This document shows positions 6,560 to 13,680 of a DNA stretch of 14,183 nt, piece after piece. The notes under the pieces were generated by a model. That model was not told the origin of the DNA and did no database searches. It saw only the letters and a list, made by a program, of their open reading frames with translations. Origin of the DNA: Euryarchaeota archaeon UBA346 (GTDB lineage Archaea; Thermoplasmatota; E2; DHVEG-1). The stretch covers positions 1 to 14,183 of the forward strand of contig DAJP01000107.1 in the NCBI GenBank assembly GCA_002496355.1. The letters are read 5' to 3'. The number at the start of each line of letters is the position of its first letter. The first letter of the stretch is position 1. The translations under genes were made by a program, and so were the position numbers.

Positions 6560-7678
6560 TTATGATATCCGTTGTGATTTAAAAACCTCTGTGACGATGT
6601 CAAACGGGGCGTTGGTTTTAAAACCAGTTGGGGAGCAATGAGTCCTGGTCACAATATAGCCTTTCTGTTTCAAATGCTCAAAGATGTGTTCCATGGTCGG
6701 CGGTGATACCTTCAACAGAGAGGAGAGGTCATTGATGGTGTAGAAAAACGGGGGGGCATCCGCCTCCTCTTCCAAGAGATCAAGGAATTTCCAGAGCAGA
6801 GGCTTCGTATTGAGCTGTTTGGATGATGCAAGGGTCCGAATCTCCTGAATCGCTGTTTTTTTCTGAATTTTCCCAAGCCATAACGGACCAACCATGGAGG
6901 CATTCTCCTGAGAAAGTGGGACTTCTTTTGCGTGAATGATTGCATACTGCGCCATAGAAGTGTTCGCAGCAGCCTTGCCATTGTGGACCTGGATATACAA
7001 TCGCACATAATGATCGGTCGTGTAACACAGCACTGGTTCGATGCCACGGTCATACCTCGCAGCCTCACGACATAAACATCCGAGAAGGATCCTTAATCCA
7101 GTCTCATGCATCGCAGGACCATGCAATGGCCAGGCAGCATACCTTCGGAAACACACCTGGGGAAACACGCCACAGAGCGCGGCAGTATCGGTCGCGGAAC
7201 ATGCGATGACCCCCTTGTTATACACACTTTTAACAGCGGCATCGAAAAAATACACAGGGGAGCCGAACGGGTCGATATCAATAGAATGATACCTTCGTTC
7301 CAACAGCAGATTATTCAGATCCCGCTGGAACACAGAGACGTTCTTCAACTGGTTCTTCTGGATGTTCTGTTGGATCAGCGCGAAAGATTCTTCATTCCAG
7401 TCATTGATGGAGACCTCAAAATCCCCGGATAGCTCATGGGCAAGTCGTACACCTCTGATTCCTGATGCTGCGAGACCATCCAGGATATGAACGTGTTTTG
7501 CACTCGTGTTCAGAATCCATTGGTTCACCAGGATGGAGATATCACGGTTCAGCTCCATTGCCGGGTTGTAGAACGGCATGCCGTCTTTGAGGCTGGGTCC
7601 TTTAACAGAAGCCTTATTCTTGTACACAAAAAGCTCGGTTGTTCCTTCTTTGATGAGATCAACTGGTCCGTTGGACAT
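6560..7678 (-). CDS. trm1: Trm1, tRNA (guanine-26-N2)-dimethyltransferase
   Basis: 372 residues. SAM-dependent enzyme that methylates G26 at the hinge between the D and anticodon arms of tRNA. Trm1 signatures: FYNPAMELNRD (36-46), the SAM-binding DGLAASGIRGVRLA (67-80), the active-site IDIDPFGSP (133-141), ATDTAALCG (162-170) and RYAAWPLHGPAMHE (179-192). A C-terminal helix-turn-helix-like domain (about 305-372) is typical of archaeal Trm1. The segment before GPLWLG (264-269), where many archaeal and eukaryotic Trm1 proteins carry zinc-ribbon cysteines, has none here. The gene starts 2 nt after the THEP1 stop and ends 4 nt before purN, so it is in the same operon. Confidence 0.95.
   Translation of the reverse strand: MSNGPVDLIKEGTTELFVYKNKASVKGPSLKDGMPFYNPAMELNRDISILVNQWILNTSAKHVHILDGLAASGIRGVRLAHELSGDFEVSINDWNEESFALIQQNIQKNQLKNVSVFQRDLNNLLLERRYHSIDIDPFGSPVYFFDAAVKSVYNKGVIACSATDTAALCGVFPQVCFRRYAAWPLHGPAMHETGLRILLGCLCREAARYDRGIEPVLCYTTDHYVRLYIQVHNGKAAANTSMAQYAIIHAKEVPLSQENASMVGPLWLGKIQKKTAIQEIRTLASSKQLNTKPLLWKFLDLLEEEADAPPFFYTINDLSSLLKVSPPTMEHIFEHLKQKGYIVTRTHCSPTGFKTNAPFDIVTEVFKSQRIS
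6574..6587 (-). promoter_or_regulatory. Possible internal TATA box before purN
   Basis: The minus strand reads GGTTTTTAAATCAC here, inside the trm1 3' end. Its centre is about 26 nt before the purN ATG, so a leaderless purN-folC transcript is possible in addition to the longer operon transcript. The match could be chance in AT-rich coding sequence. Confidence 0.4.
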
Positions 7679-7680
7679 GG

Positions 7681-8241
7681 TTAAAACAAGGGTGGTAATT
7701 TTTCCGCCATGATTTTCTCAATCTTATAAGGGAGTAGATTGCGGTTCACCGCGGTGACCTCAAGGATACGGATATCATCCCGCCGGCGTATATCCTGCAG
7801 CAGGGGCGTCCGTGATTTCTTATGCAACGTGACCATGATCGGTTTGTCAGAGTCAAGAGCCTCGATGACCATTTCACAGAACTTCTCAGAAAGCATCTCC
7901 ATCTTTCCTATCTCATCGATGACGATGATGTCGATGGCCTCATCATTGATCGCTTTTTCAATCGCTTTTACGCCAACTCGCTCCAGTGCTCCGAGGTCGA
8001 CACCGTATTTTCCAACCTTATCTTTCGAGTCTAAGTCAAGACGGGCAAAAATCTCTTTTTCCTTGGTCTGCCAGTCTTCCACATAAAAACCCACCCGCTT
8101 CTTCTTCTCAATAAGAGGGGTGGTGATCATCCCTTCAAGTTTATACCCACTTTTTTGAATTTTCTCGATGATTTTTATCAGCGTCTGTGTTTTTCCGACG
8201 CTCGGCATGCCTGTAATGCCTATCTTTGGTATATCATCCAT
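7681..8241 (-). CDS. THEP1-family nucleoside triphosphatase (COG1618)
   Basis: 186 residues, typical for the THEP1 family of archaeal/thermophile NTPases related to nucleotide kinases. The Walker A GMPSVGKT (11-18) and Walker B IIVIDEIGKMEM (105-116) are intact. RRRDDIRILEVTAVNR near the C-terminus also fits the family. Members hydrolyse ATP and GTP slowly in vitro; their cellular role is unknown, and RNA or nucleotide metabolism has been suggested. It is the first gene of the run that continues through trm1, 2 nt downstream. A weak TATA-like TTTCTAAAC lies about 27 nt before the ATG. No membrane segment or fusion is visible. Confidence 0.9.
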   Translation of the reverse strand: MDDIPKIGITGMPSVGKTQTLIKIIEKIQKSGYKLEGMITTPLIEKKKRVGFYVEDWQTKEKEIFARLDLDSKDKVGKYGVDLGALERVGVKAIEKAINDEAIDIIVIDEIGKMEMLSEKFCEMVIEALDSDKPIMVTLHKKSRTPLLQDIRRRDDIRILEVTAVNRNLLPYKIEKIMAEKLPPLF

Positions 8242-8546
8242 AATAGCTGTATGTAATGCGATTTTCGTTTAGAAATGTTTGGATTGCATCCGAACGATAG
8301 AATATTGAACGGAAAAAATATTGTTTTCTAGTGGAGTCCTTCTTATTTACTTCAAAATTATTATAAAATTCTATGGTTTATAATGAGAGAGTAAATTAAA
8401 TGATGAAGAAATAATTGATTTTTTTTATGTATTATCTTGTTTCGGAGGTTCAATTCTCCCTCGTTCTTTCTGTCGGTTTAAATATCGATCGTCTTAGTGA
8501 TACAGTAAAGTTTATAAATAGTTAACGATTGTTAAGTTTGATTGCT
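8242..8546. other. AT-rich intergenic gap between divergent THEP1 and propeller-protein genes
   Basis: About 305 nt with no convincing coding frame on either strand. It holds the presumed promoters of both divergent genes, several AT runs, and a short tRNA T-arm-like stretch at 8443-8465 (GGAG-GTTCAATT-CTCC) that has no acceptor or anticodon partner. No CRISPR, attachment-site duplication or strong hairpin was found. It is the longest and most AT-rich gene-free stretch in the window. Confidence 0.7.
8511..8520 (+). promoter_or_regulatory. Archaeal TATA box for the propeller/PKD protein
   Basis: TTTATAAATA is preceded by the purine-rich GTAAAG, a plausible BRE, and centred about 31 nt before the ATG at 8547. 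No ribosome site lies between them. It is one of the clearest TATA matches in the window. Confidence 0.7.
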
Positions 8547-10547
8547 ATGAGAAAAATCTATCACTTTATGACATTGTGGATAATCACTGGTCTTATTCTA
8601 TCAGTGTTAGGAAATATTGGGGCAGAACAACTCAAAGATTTGTCTTCTGCAGAAAAAAATATTTCAAATGTTTCACCCATGCTTGCTCAATCATTTGATC
8701 AGGTGGTTGTTGATTGGGTAGAGCCAACGACTGGTGTTTCAATTGCCGTTGATGCGATAGACAACGTCTATACCGTTTATTATGATTACAACCTTGGTGA
8801 AGAAATTACATTGACCAAACGGGATGTGAATGGTAACCTCTTATGGGAAGCTAGCTATGACCAGACGGACCCGACCAAATGGGAAAAAGCGACCTGGGTT
8901 GCCATCGATAATGAAAACAATATAGTAGTTTCCGGTACCCTTATGTCTGGTTATTCTAACCCAGTCAATGCCGCCAGCATTCTGATGAAATTTGGTCCTG
9001 CAGGAAACCTTCTGTGGCGACAAATCTATGAGAGTTCTTTCGATGGATCATATACAAAGAAATGCCTCATCGATGCCGATAATAACATCTATGTATTAGG
9101 TATGGGTAGCGGTCCGACGGGCTATGTCACAAAGATTAAGAAATTCACCCCTAATGGTTCCGCTCTATGGTCATACTTCGATGCCGATGGAATAGGCGCA
9201 CCGATTAACTTCAAATTTACCCCGGAGGGAAACATCGTCGTTGTCGGTCGAGCTATTTATGGCAGCGTCAATGGGTATGCCAAAATCGACCTTGACGGCA
9301 ATAACATCTGGAGCTATCCTGAAGTATATAGTCTCACTGTTGGCGATGCAAGTGGTGATGCGTTCGGCAATACATATCTTGTGCATGGAGAATACGTATC
9401 CAACCCAGGAACGATGATTAAGAAAATCGACCAATCTGGTGAACTAATCTGGGAAAACGTCTACGCACTTTCCGGATTGAGAATAGAAATCGGTACTGAC
9501 AACTGCGCCGTGGTGAGCGGTTATCCGAATCCAGGAACTTTTGGTGCCGCATTCATAAAAGTGGATGGGACGGGCAATCTACTCTGGGCCAACCTTGATG
9601 CGGATGGGCCCCTTGCTCTGATGCTTCATGCCCAAATGATCCTAGATGGCTCCAATGATGCATACCTCGCCGCAGGGACTCTATTTGAAATGGCAGTCTG
9701 CAAGGTGAATAACGATGGCACCTCTGACTGGACACAGACGATGAGCGGTAGTTATGCCAATGCAATTGCTCTTGGTAACAACGAGAACAGTATATTTGTT
9801 GTTGGTGGTTACACAGCACGATTAATATGGAATATGACTGTCAATTCACCACCATACGAACCAAACAACCCAAATCCCTCAGACAATTCATCCGGTTTTG
9901 ATGTAAATGGAGATATAAGCTGGACCGGTGGAGATCCCGATACAGGTGATATTGTGACCTATGATGTCTATTTTGGGACAATGTCTCCGCCACCTTTGGC
10001 GGTGACTAATATAACTGAAGAAAACCACAACCCGGGTACCATGAGTTATAACACAAGTTATTACTGGAAGATCGTCTCCCGGGATGAATTTGGGTTATCA
10101 GCTCCGGGACCAATCTGGCAGTTCACCACCAGCACAATGTCAAATATTGCGCCAGACCCCCCAGAAATCTCTGGGCCTGCAACTGGAATACCTGGGAAAA
10201 ACTATACGTATCAATTTAGCTCAACAGATCCTGAAGATCAAAATCTGTACTACTACATCGACTGGGGTGATAACACCACAATCAACTGGGATGGACCATA
10301 TGATTCTGGAGAACAGGTTTCAGTGGTACACACCTGGAATATGAAAGGAACCTATACAATAAAAGTAAAAGTAAAGGATGTTCTTGGAGCGGAAAGTGAA
10401 TGGGCAACTCTAGCTGTGAAAATGCCGTTATCCATCGAACCATCGTTTTTCCGATTCTTCGAATTGCTGTTCGAACGATTCCCCAATGCATTTCCCATCC
10501 TACGATATATCCTGGATTTCAACCATTGGCAATCCTTGTCGTACTAA
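8547..10547 (+). CDS. Exported beta-propeller / Fn3-like / PKD protein with unusual C-terminal tail
   Basis: 666 residues from the ATG at 8547; an in-frame TTG at 8529 is rejected because the TATA box points to 8547. Residues 1-28 form a Sec-type signal peptide. From about 55 to 430 a repeat of the form D..N.YV.G...K....G.LLW recurs, with tryptophans at 100, 157, 208, 255, 302, 347, 395 and 428 (mostly 45-57 apart), fitting a seven-bladed propeller. An Fn3-like domain follows (about 432-530), then a PKD domain (about 532-629, with YYIDWGDNT and VVHTWNMKGTYTIKVKVKD). The end (633-658) is an amphipathic, arginine/glutamate-containing tail including FPNAFPILRYIL. This is neither a TM helix nor a PGF-CTERM signal. 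Likely an extracellular binding or adhesion protein; the ligand is unknown. Confidence 0.85.
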   Translation: MRKIYHFMTLWIITGLILSVLGNIGAEQLKDLSSAEKNISNVSPMLAQSFDQVVVDWVEPTTGVSIAVDAIDNVYTVYYDYNLGEEITLTKRDVNGNLLWEASYDQTDPTKWEKATWVAIDNENNIVVSGTLMSGYSNPVNAASILMKFGPAGNLLWRQIYESSFDGSYTKKCLIDADNNIYVLGMGSGPTGYVTKIKKFTPNGSALWSYFDADGIGAPINFKFTPEGNIVVVGRAIYGSVNGYAKIDLDGNNIWSYPEVYSLTVGDASGDAFGNTYLVHGEYVSNPGTMIKKIDQSGELIWENVYALSGLRIEIGTDNCAVVSGYPNPGTFGAAFIKVDGTGNLLWANLDADGPLALMLHAQMILDGSNDAYLAAGTLFEMAVCKVNNDGTSDWTQTMSGSYANAIALGNNENSIFVVGGYTARLIWNMTVNSPPYEPNNPNPSDNSSGFDVNGDISWTGGDPDTGDIVTYDVYFGTMSPPPLAVTNITEENHNPGTMSYNTSYYWKIVSRDEFGLSAPGPIWQFTTSTMSNIAPDPPEISGPATGIPGKNYTYQFSSTDPEDQNLYYYIDWGDNTTINWDGPYDSGEQVSVVHTWNMKGTYTIKVKVKDVLGAESEWATLAVKMPLSIEPSFFRFFELLFERFPNAFPILRYILDFNHWQSLSY

Positions 10548-10575
10548 TAATTCGATATCCAAATCTCCCCTGCTC

Positions 10576-10590
10576 TTCTTTCATCGTTTT
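10576..10590 (+). terminator. Pyrimidine-rich stretch after the propeller-protein gene
   Basis: TTCTTTCATCGTTTT lies about 30 nt after the stop at 10547 and resembles the T-rich regions where archaeal transcription ends. No hairpin is visible, so the call is weak. Confidence 0.3.
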
Positions 10591-10702
10591 ATAAAGAGTG
10601 AACACTTCCAAACATAGGAGATTTTCATATTAAAGGAGTGAGTTATAACTCTCTACAAAATAAATATACCATGACAGACCAGAGAATATTTATAATATAC
10701 AA

Positions 10703-10712
10703 CTTATAATTA
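10703..10712 (+). promoter_or_regulatory. Archaeal TATA box for the metallophosphatase gene
   Basis: CTTATAATTA is centred about 27 nt before the ATG at 10735, in a strongly AT-rich 187-nt gap with other overlapping TA-rich stretches. It supports a separate, leaderless transcript for the metallophosphatase gene. Confidence 0.55.
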
Positions 10713-10734
10713 ATATACTAAAAGATGTTTGACT

Positions 10735-12366
10735 ATGAAAAAAATCGTGGTTCTCTGCGGTATCATCCTTCTCGTATTTCCGGTGAGCAGCGTAGGGATA
10801 TCAGGCCAAAACGTGATTTTTAATAAAACAGAAACTGCTACTCCGGGAGAAATCATTGCTATGTCCTGTTCTGAACCCTATCCAACGTTAGGCCAACCGG
10901 TCTCTCTTTTAATCACCCTGGCGGGAAAAACAAGGGAACGATTCAACGAAACACTCACGATTATCGATGAGTTCTCTGGATTTGTCCTGACCAATGGCGA
11001 AATGAAATGGATTTCCGGTAGTCTCATAGAAAGTCAATTGAATGTCACCATAGGAATCTTACCAAGGTACACCAAGAAAATCCCTTGGTACCCCACAGTA
11101 GTCGGAAATCATTCATTTCATGTGTCGGCAGGAGTGACCTCTGAAAAACAACTCAACGTGAGTGTCGGTTTTGATGTCGAGGGAATCATCACTCCGTCCC
11201 TGGGATGCCCCGTTATCATAAATAAAAACAACTCAGATCCTTTATCTATTACAATCTCGGAGGAAAGAGTTATTACAGAAGAACCAACTCATCTAGCAAA
11301 GGTGATGTTACAACCCATTGATGGAACAGAATCATACCAGATTGAGGAACAAATCGGGAAATGGTACACATGGATCAACGCTGGGATGGATATCGTCGAA
11401 GATGAAGTCATCGTTTCATATGATGTTGACAGCATCCCGGAAGGATTCTACAATATCATGGTGATCACAATCACAGCGAACTACACCTGGCCACATGCAG
11501 TAAAAATAATGAATACGACACCAACTGATTACACCGTTGTTCAACTCTCCGACATCCATGTCGGAAAACACTCAAACGTGATCAATGAAAAAGAGGGGCT
11601 CATCCGTCTTTTTACCTACATCAATGAGATCATTCGCCCTGAGTTTGTCATCCTGTCAGGTGATTCCGTGGATTGGTACAACCAAAAATCTAAACGGAAT
11701 GTGTATGCTGATTTGCAGGAAGCGATCCTTCAATGCGATTCACCGGTCTATACTGTACCAGGGAACCATGAGCGGTACGCCAACAGCGTCCTCTTCCTGT
11801 ACTTCCCGTATACGAATCTCACACCCTATCATCGGTACCTCAATCCCCTGAGCGATTATTCTATGCAATATGGGAACATGAACTACGTGTTCCTTGACTC
11901 TGGATATGAATACAGCAGATGGGAGATCCAACCAAAGATATGGAATCTCTCACCAGAAGGAAGTGGACTGACCAACACTCAGAGGTTCCTTCTTGAAAAC
12001 ACCTATGGCGCTCGTCAAATGAATCAAATGATCATCATGCATCATCCTGCGGTCAGTGATACCAACGATACCGGGCTTGGCGCGTTACCAAATGACCTAC
12101 CCAGTGGTAATAACGAATGCATCGCGATGAACAGAGGAGCGTTCATCCTGTATTGTCTTGAGAACAACGTCTCTTTGGTCCTCACCGGGCATACCCATAA
12201 AAACCATGTGTTCACCTCACTGGGAGAAGAGGCTACGAACGACACTGCATGGCCGTTATTCATCCAAACAGACTCAGCCACCCTCAATAAGGAGAACAAT
12301 GGTGGACGTATCATTCTAGTCCAACACGGTGAAATCATCGGTTACGACTATCGTCCGTTCAATTGA
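10735..12366 (+). CDS. Exported calcineurin-like metallophosphatase with beta-rich N-terminal region
   Basis: 543 residues from the ATG at 10735; the TTG two codons earlier is less likely. Residues 1-24 are a Sec-type signal peptide. About 25-265 is beta-strand-rich with many N-x-S/T sites and probably forms one or two Ig-like domains. The phosphatase domain (about 266-543) has every metal-ligand motif: SDIHVG (D273, H275), GDSVD (D310), GNHE (N344, H345), MHHP (H436, H437) and GHTH (H486, H488). It should hydrolyse a phosphoester with two metal ions outside the membrane; the substrate cannot be inferred. There is no C-terminal TM helix, PGF motif or tail like that of its neighbour, so it is probably released or held by its N-terminal domains. 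Its last 19 nt overlap the end of the opposite-strand pssA gene. Confidence 0.9.
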   Translation: MKKIVVLCGIILLVFPVSSVGISGQNVIFNKTETATPGEIIAMSCSEPYPTLGQPVSLLITLAGKTRERFNETLTIIDEFSGFVLTNGEMKWISGSLIESQLNVTIGILPRYTKKIPWYPTVVGNHSFHVSAGVTSEKQLNVSVGFDVEGIITPSLGCPVIINKNNSDPLSITISEERVITEEPTHLAKVMLQPIDGTESYQIEEQIGKWYTWINAGMDIVEDEVIVSYDVDSIPEGFYNIMVITITANYTWPHAVKIMNTTPTDYTVVQLSDIHVGKHSNVINEKEGLIRLFTYINEIIRPEFVILSGDSVDWYNQKSKRNVYADLQEAILQCDSPVYTVPGNHERYANSVLFLYFPYTNLTPYHRYLNPLSDYSMQYGNMNYVFLDSGYEYSRWEIQPKIWNLSPEGSGLTNTQRFLLENTYGARQMNQMIIMHHPAVSDTNDTGLGALPNDLPSGNNECIAMNRGAFILYCLENNVSLVLTGHTHKNHVFTSLGEEATNDTAWPLFIQTDSATLNKENNGGRIILVQHGEIIGYDYRPFN

Positions 12367-13037
12367 CCTGACTTGTTTTTTTTCCTATGAAGATACAATG
12401 GTCCACCTATGATGTACGTAACAAGCATAATAAGAAGCAAGAGCGGGGCAAGACCAGAATACATTCCGTCAAGTAAAACAACAGCTACGATCAACATTGC
12501 AGTGACGAGATTGACTGTTATACTCGGTTTTGGGAAATGAACCGAGGAGATCATCGCCAAGGCAAGCACAACGATGACAGGGAGAACATACCAAACCTCG
12601 GGGAGAAGATACGAAATCAGCACCAAGAATAAGGCACTGGCAGACGTGGGTAGACCGATGAAATACTCCTTTTGTTTCAACAACGAAAACGAGGAGAGAC
12701 GGATGATGCTGCACAACAGAGAAAATATAAGAATACCCCCGAGGAGAAGGTGCTGAGACGGTTCTGAGGCGACACTGTTGTAGTACATCTTATAAAATAG
12801 CACGAGAGGAGCGATGGATAACGTAATCATATCAGCAAGAGATTCCAGGTACTCACCGATCTTCCCAACCCCAAGCCTCCGAGCGATCATCCCATCAAGA
12901 CCATCGGCGAGAAGACCAAGAAAGATCAATGAGGCAGCCAGATGGAACTCATTGGAAAACACAAACAGCAACGCGAGGGACCCCAGGGTCGCGTTCAGAA
13001 GTGTCACCAGATCCGCAACGGACAGCAGCCTAATCAT
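12348..13037 (-). CDS. pssA: Archaetidylserine synthase (CDP-alcohol phosphatidyltransferase family)
   Basis: 229 residues from the ATG at 13037. A frame extending to 13079 would overlap the upstream gene by 50 nt, whereas 13037 gives an 8-nt overlap (ATGATTAG) typical of coupling. An integral membrane enzyme with about six hydrophobic helices. It transfers the CDP-activated lipid, in archaea CDP-archaeol, to an alcohol, most likely serine given the decarboxylase next door. The family motif D..DG..AR is present (D45, D48, G49, A52, R53). It continues GEYLESLAD, so the third motif aspartate is E65, and the catalytic aspartate is D69. Inositol or glycerol as the alcohol cannot be excluded from sequence alone. 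It is the last gene of the archaeosortase operon. Confidence 0.85.
   Translation of the reverse strand: MIRLLSVADLVTLLNATLGSLALLFVFSNEFHLAASLIFLGLLADGLDGMIARRLGVGKIGEYLESLADMITLSIAPLVLFYKMYYNSVASEPSQHLLLGGILIFSLLCSIIRLSSFSLLKQKEYFIGLPTSASALFLVLISYLLPEVWYVLPVIVVLALAMISSVHFPKPSITVNLVTAMLIVAVVLLDGMYSGLAPLLLLIMLVTYIIGGPLYLHRKKNKSGQLNGR
12376..12383 (+). terminator. T8 tract after the metallophosphatase gene
   Basis: Eight consecutive T start 10 nt after the plus-strand stop at 12366, a strong archaeal-style oligo-T termination site. On the other strand they encode the lysine-rich C-terminus of PssA. Confidence 0.5.
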
Positions 13038-13680
13038 TGATTTCTGCAATGGTTGTCTCCCCTGCTTTGATTCGCTCATGAATCTGAATCATGAGTGTTT
13101 TAATTTTATTTGCCGGTAGATAGAGGTCGACGCGAGACCCAAGACGGATCAAACCGATTCTTTCGCCTTTCTTCACCATGGTTCCTTCATGAACATAAGG
13201 GACGATACGACGTGCGACTGTTCCAGCGATCTGTACAATCTTCACCACACCGATATCGGTTTTTATGAGAAGAGTCACTCGTTCGTTGGCATCGGATTCC
13301 TTCTGAAACGCTGGCACATGACCACCAGGGTGATGCGCCAATTTCATGATATTCCCGGTAAGAGGCATACGGTTCACATGCACGTTCTGGATGTTCATAA
13401 ATGTCGAAACCCGGAGACACTCCCCAACATCAGCATCCTGTAGAGGTATTATCTCCCGGATTTTCCCGTCTGCCACCGCAACAATCCCACCACCGATGGG
13501 TCGCTCCGGATCACGGAAAAACACGATCAGCAGACATGAGATCACCAAGAAGAACCCAGCAACGACAAAAAGAAACATCGACAGAGGATAATCCATAAGA
13601 AAAGAAGCACCTAGCAGAAGGAATGTCAGAGCAAACGATGCAAGAACCCAGGGCATCCCCCCATTCGCGATGCGGATCAT
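13030..13680 (-). CDS. asd: Archaetidylserine decarboxylase (pyruvoyl-dependent, PSD family proenzyme)
   Basis: 216 residues, the short soluble/membrane-associated PSD type. Decarboxylates archaetidylserine to archaetidylethanolamine at the inner face of the membrane. Two hydrophobic helices at about 11-29 and 33-55 precede the catalytic domain. IVAVADGKIREI (66-77), FMNIQNVHVNRMP (94-106) and HHPGGHVPAF (116-125) are conserved. LGSRVDLYLP holds the self-cleavage site G181-S182, where Ser becomes the pyruvoyl group of the alpha chain. Its ATG overlaps the archaeosortase stop by 4 nt (ATGA, 13677-13680), and its stop overlaps the synthase start by 8 nt. In Haloferax the homologue (PssD) is needed for archaeosortase-dependent protein lipidation. 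Confidence 0.93.
   Translation of the reverse strand: MIRIANGGMPWVLASFALTFLLLGASFLMDYPLSMFLFVVAGFFLVISCLLIVFFRDPERPIGGGIVAVADGKIREIIPLQDADVGECLRVSTFMNIQNVHVNRMPLTGNIMKLAHHPGGHVPAFQKESDANERVTLLIKTDIGVVKIVQIAGTVARRIVPYVHEGTMVKKGERIGLIRLGSRVDLYLPANKIKTLMIQIHERIKAGETTIAEIND

Noticed and set aside
6556..6603. 16-residue N-terminal extension of PurN
   Set aside because: It overlaps the trm1 stop, and the family begins near the ATG at 6555.
8300..8335. AATATT repeats around 8302-8330 as a stem-loop
   Set aside because: A short AT-only palindrome expected by chance in this composition.
8440..8480. Possible tRNA gene suggested by a T-arm-like GGTTCAATTC
   Set aside because: No matching acceptor strand, anticodon stem or D arm exists within range, and the surroundings are too AT-rich; at most a fragment.
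13038..13079. 14-residue N-terminal extension of PssA
   Set aside because: It would overlap the decarboxylase by 50 nt; the ATG at 13037 gives a normal coupled overlap and starts just before the first conserved segment.
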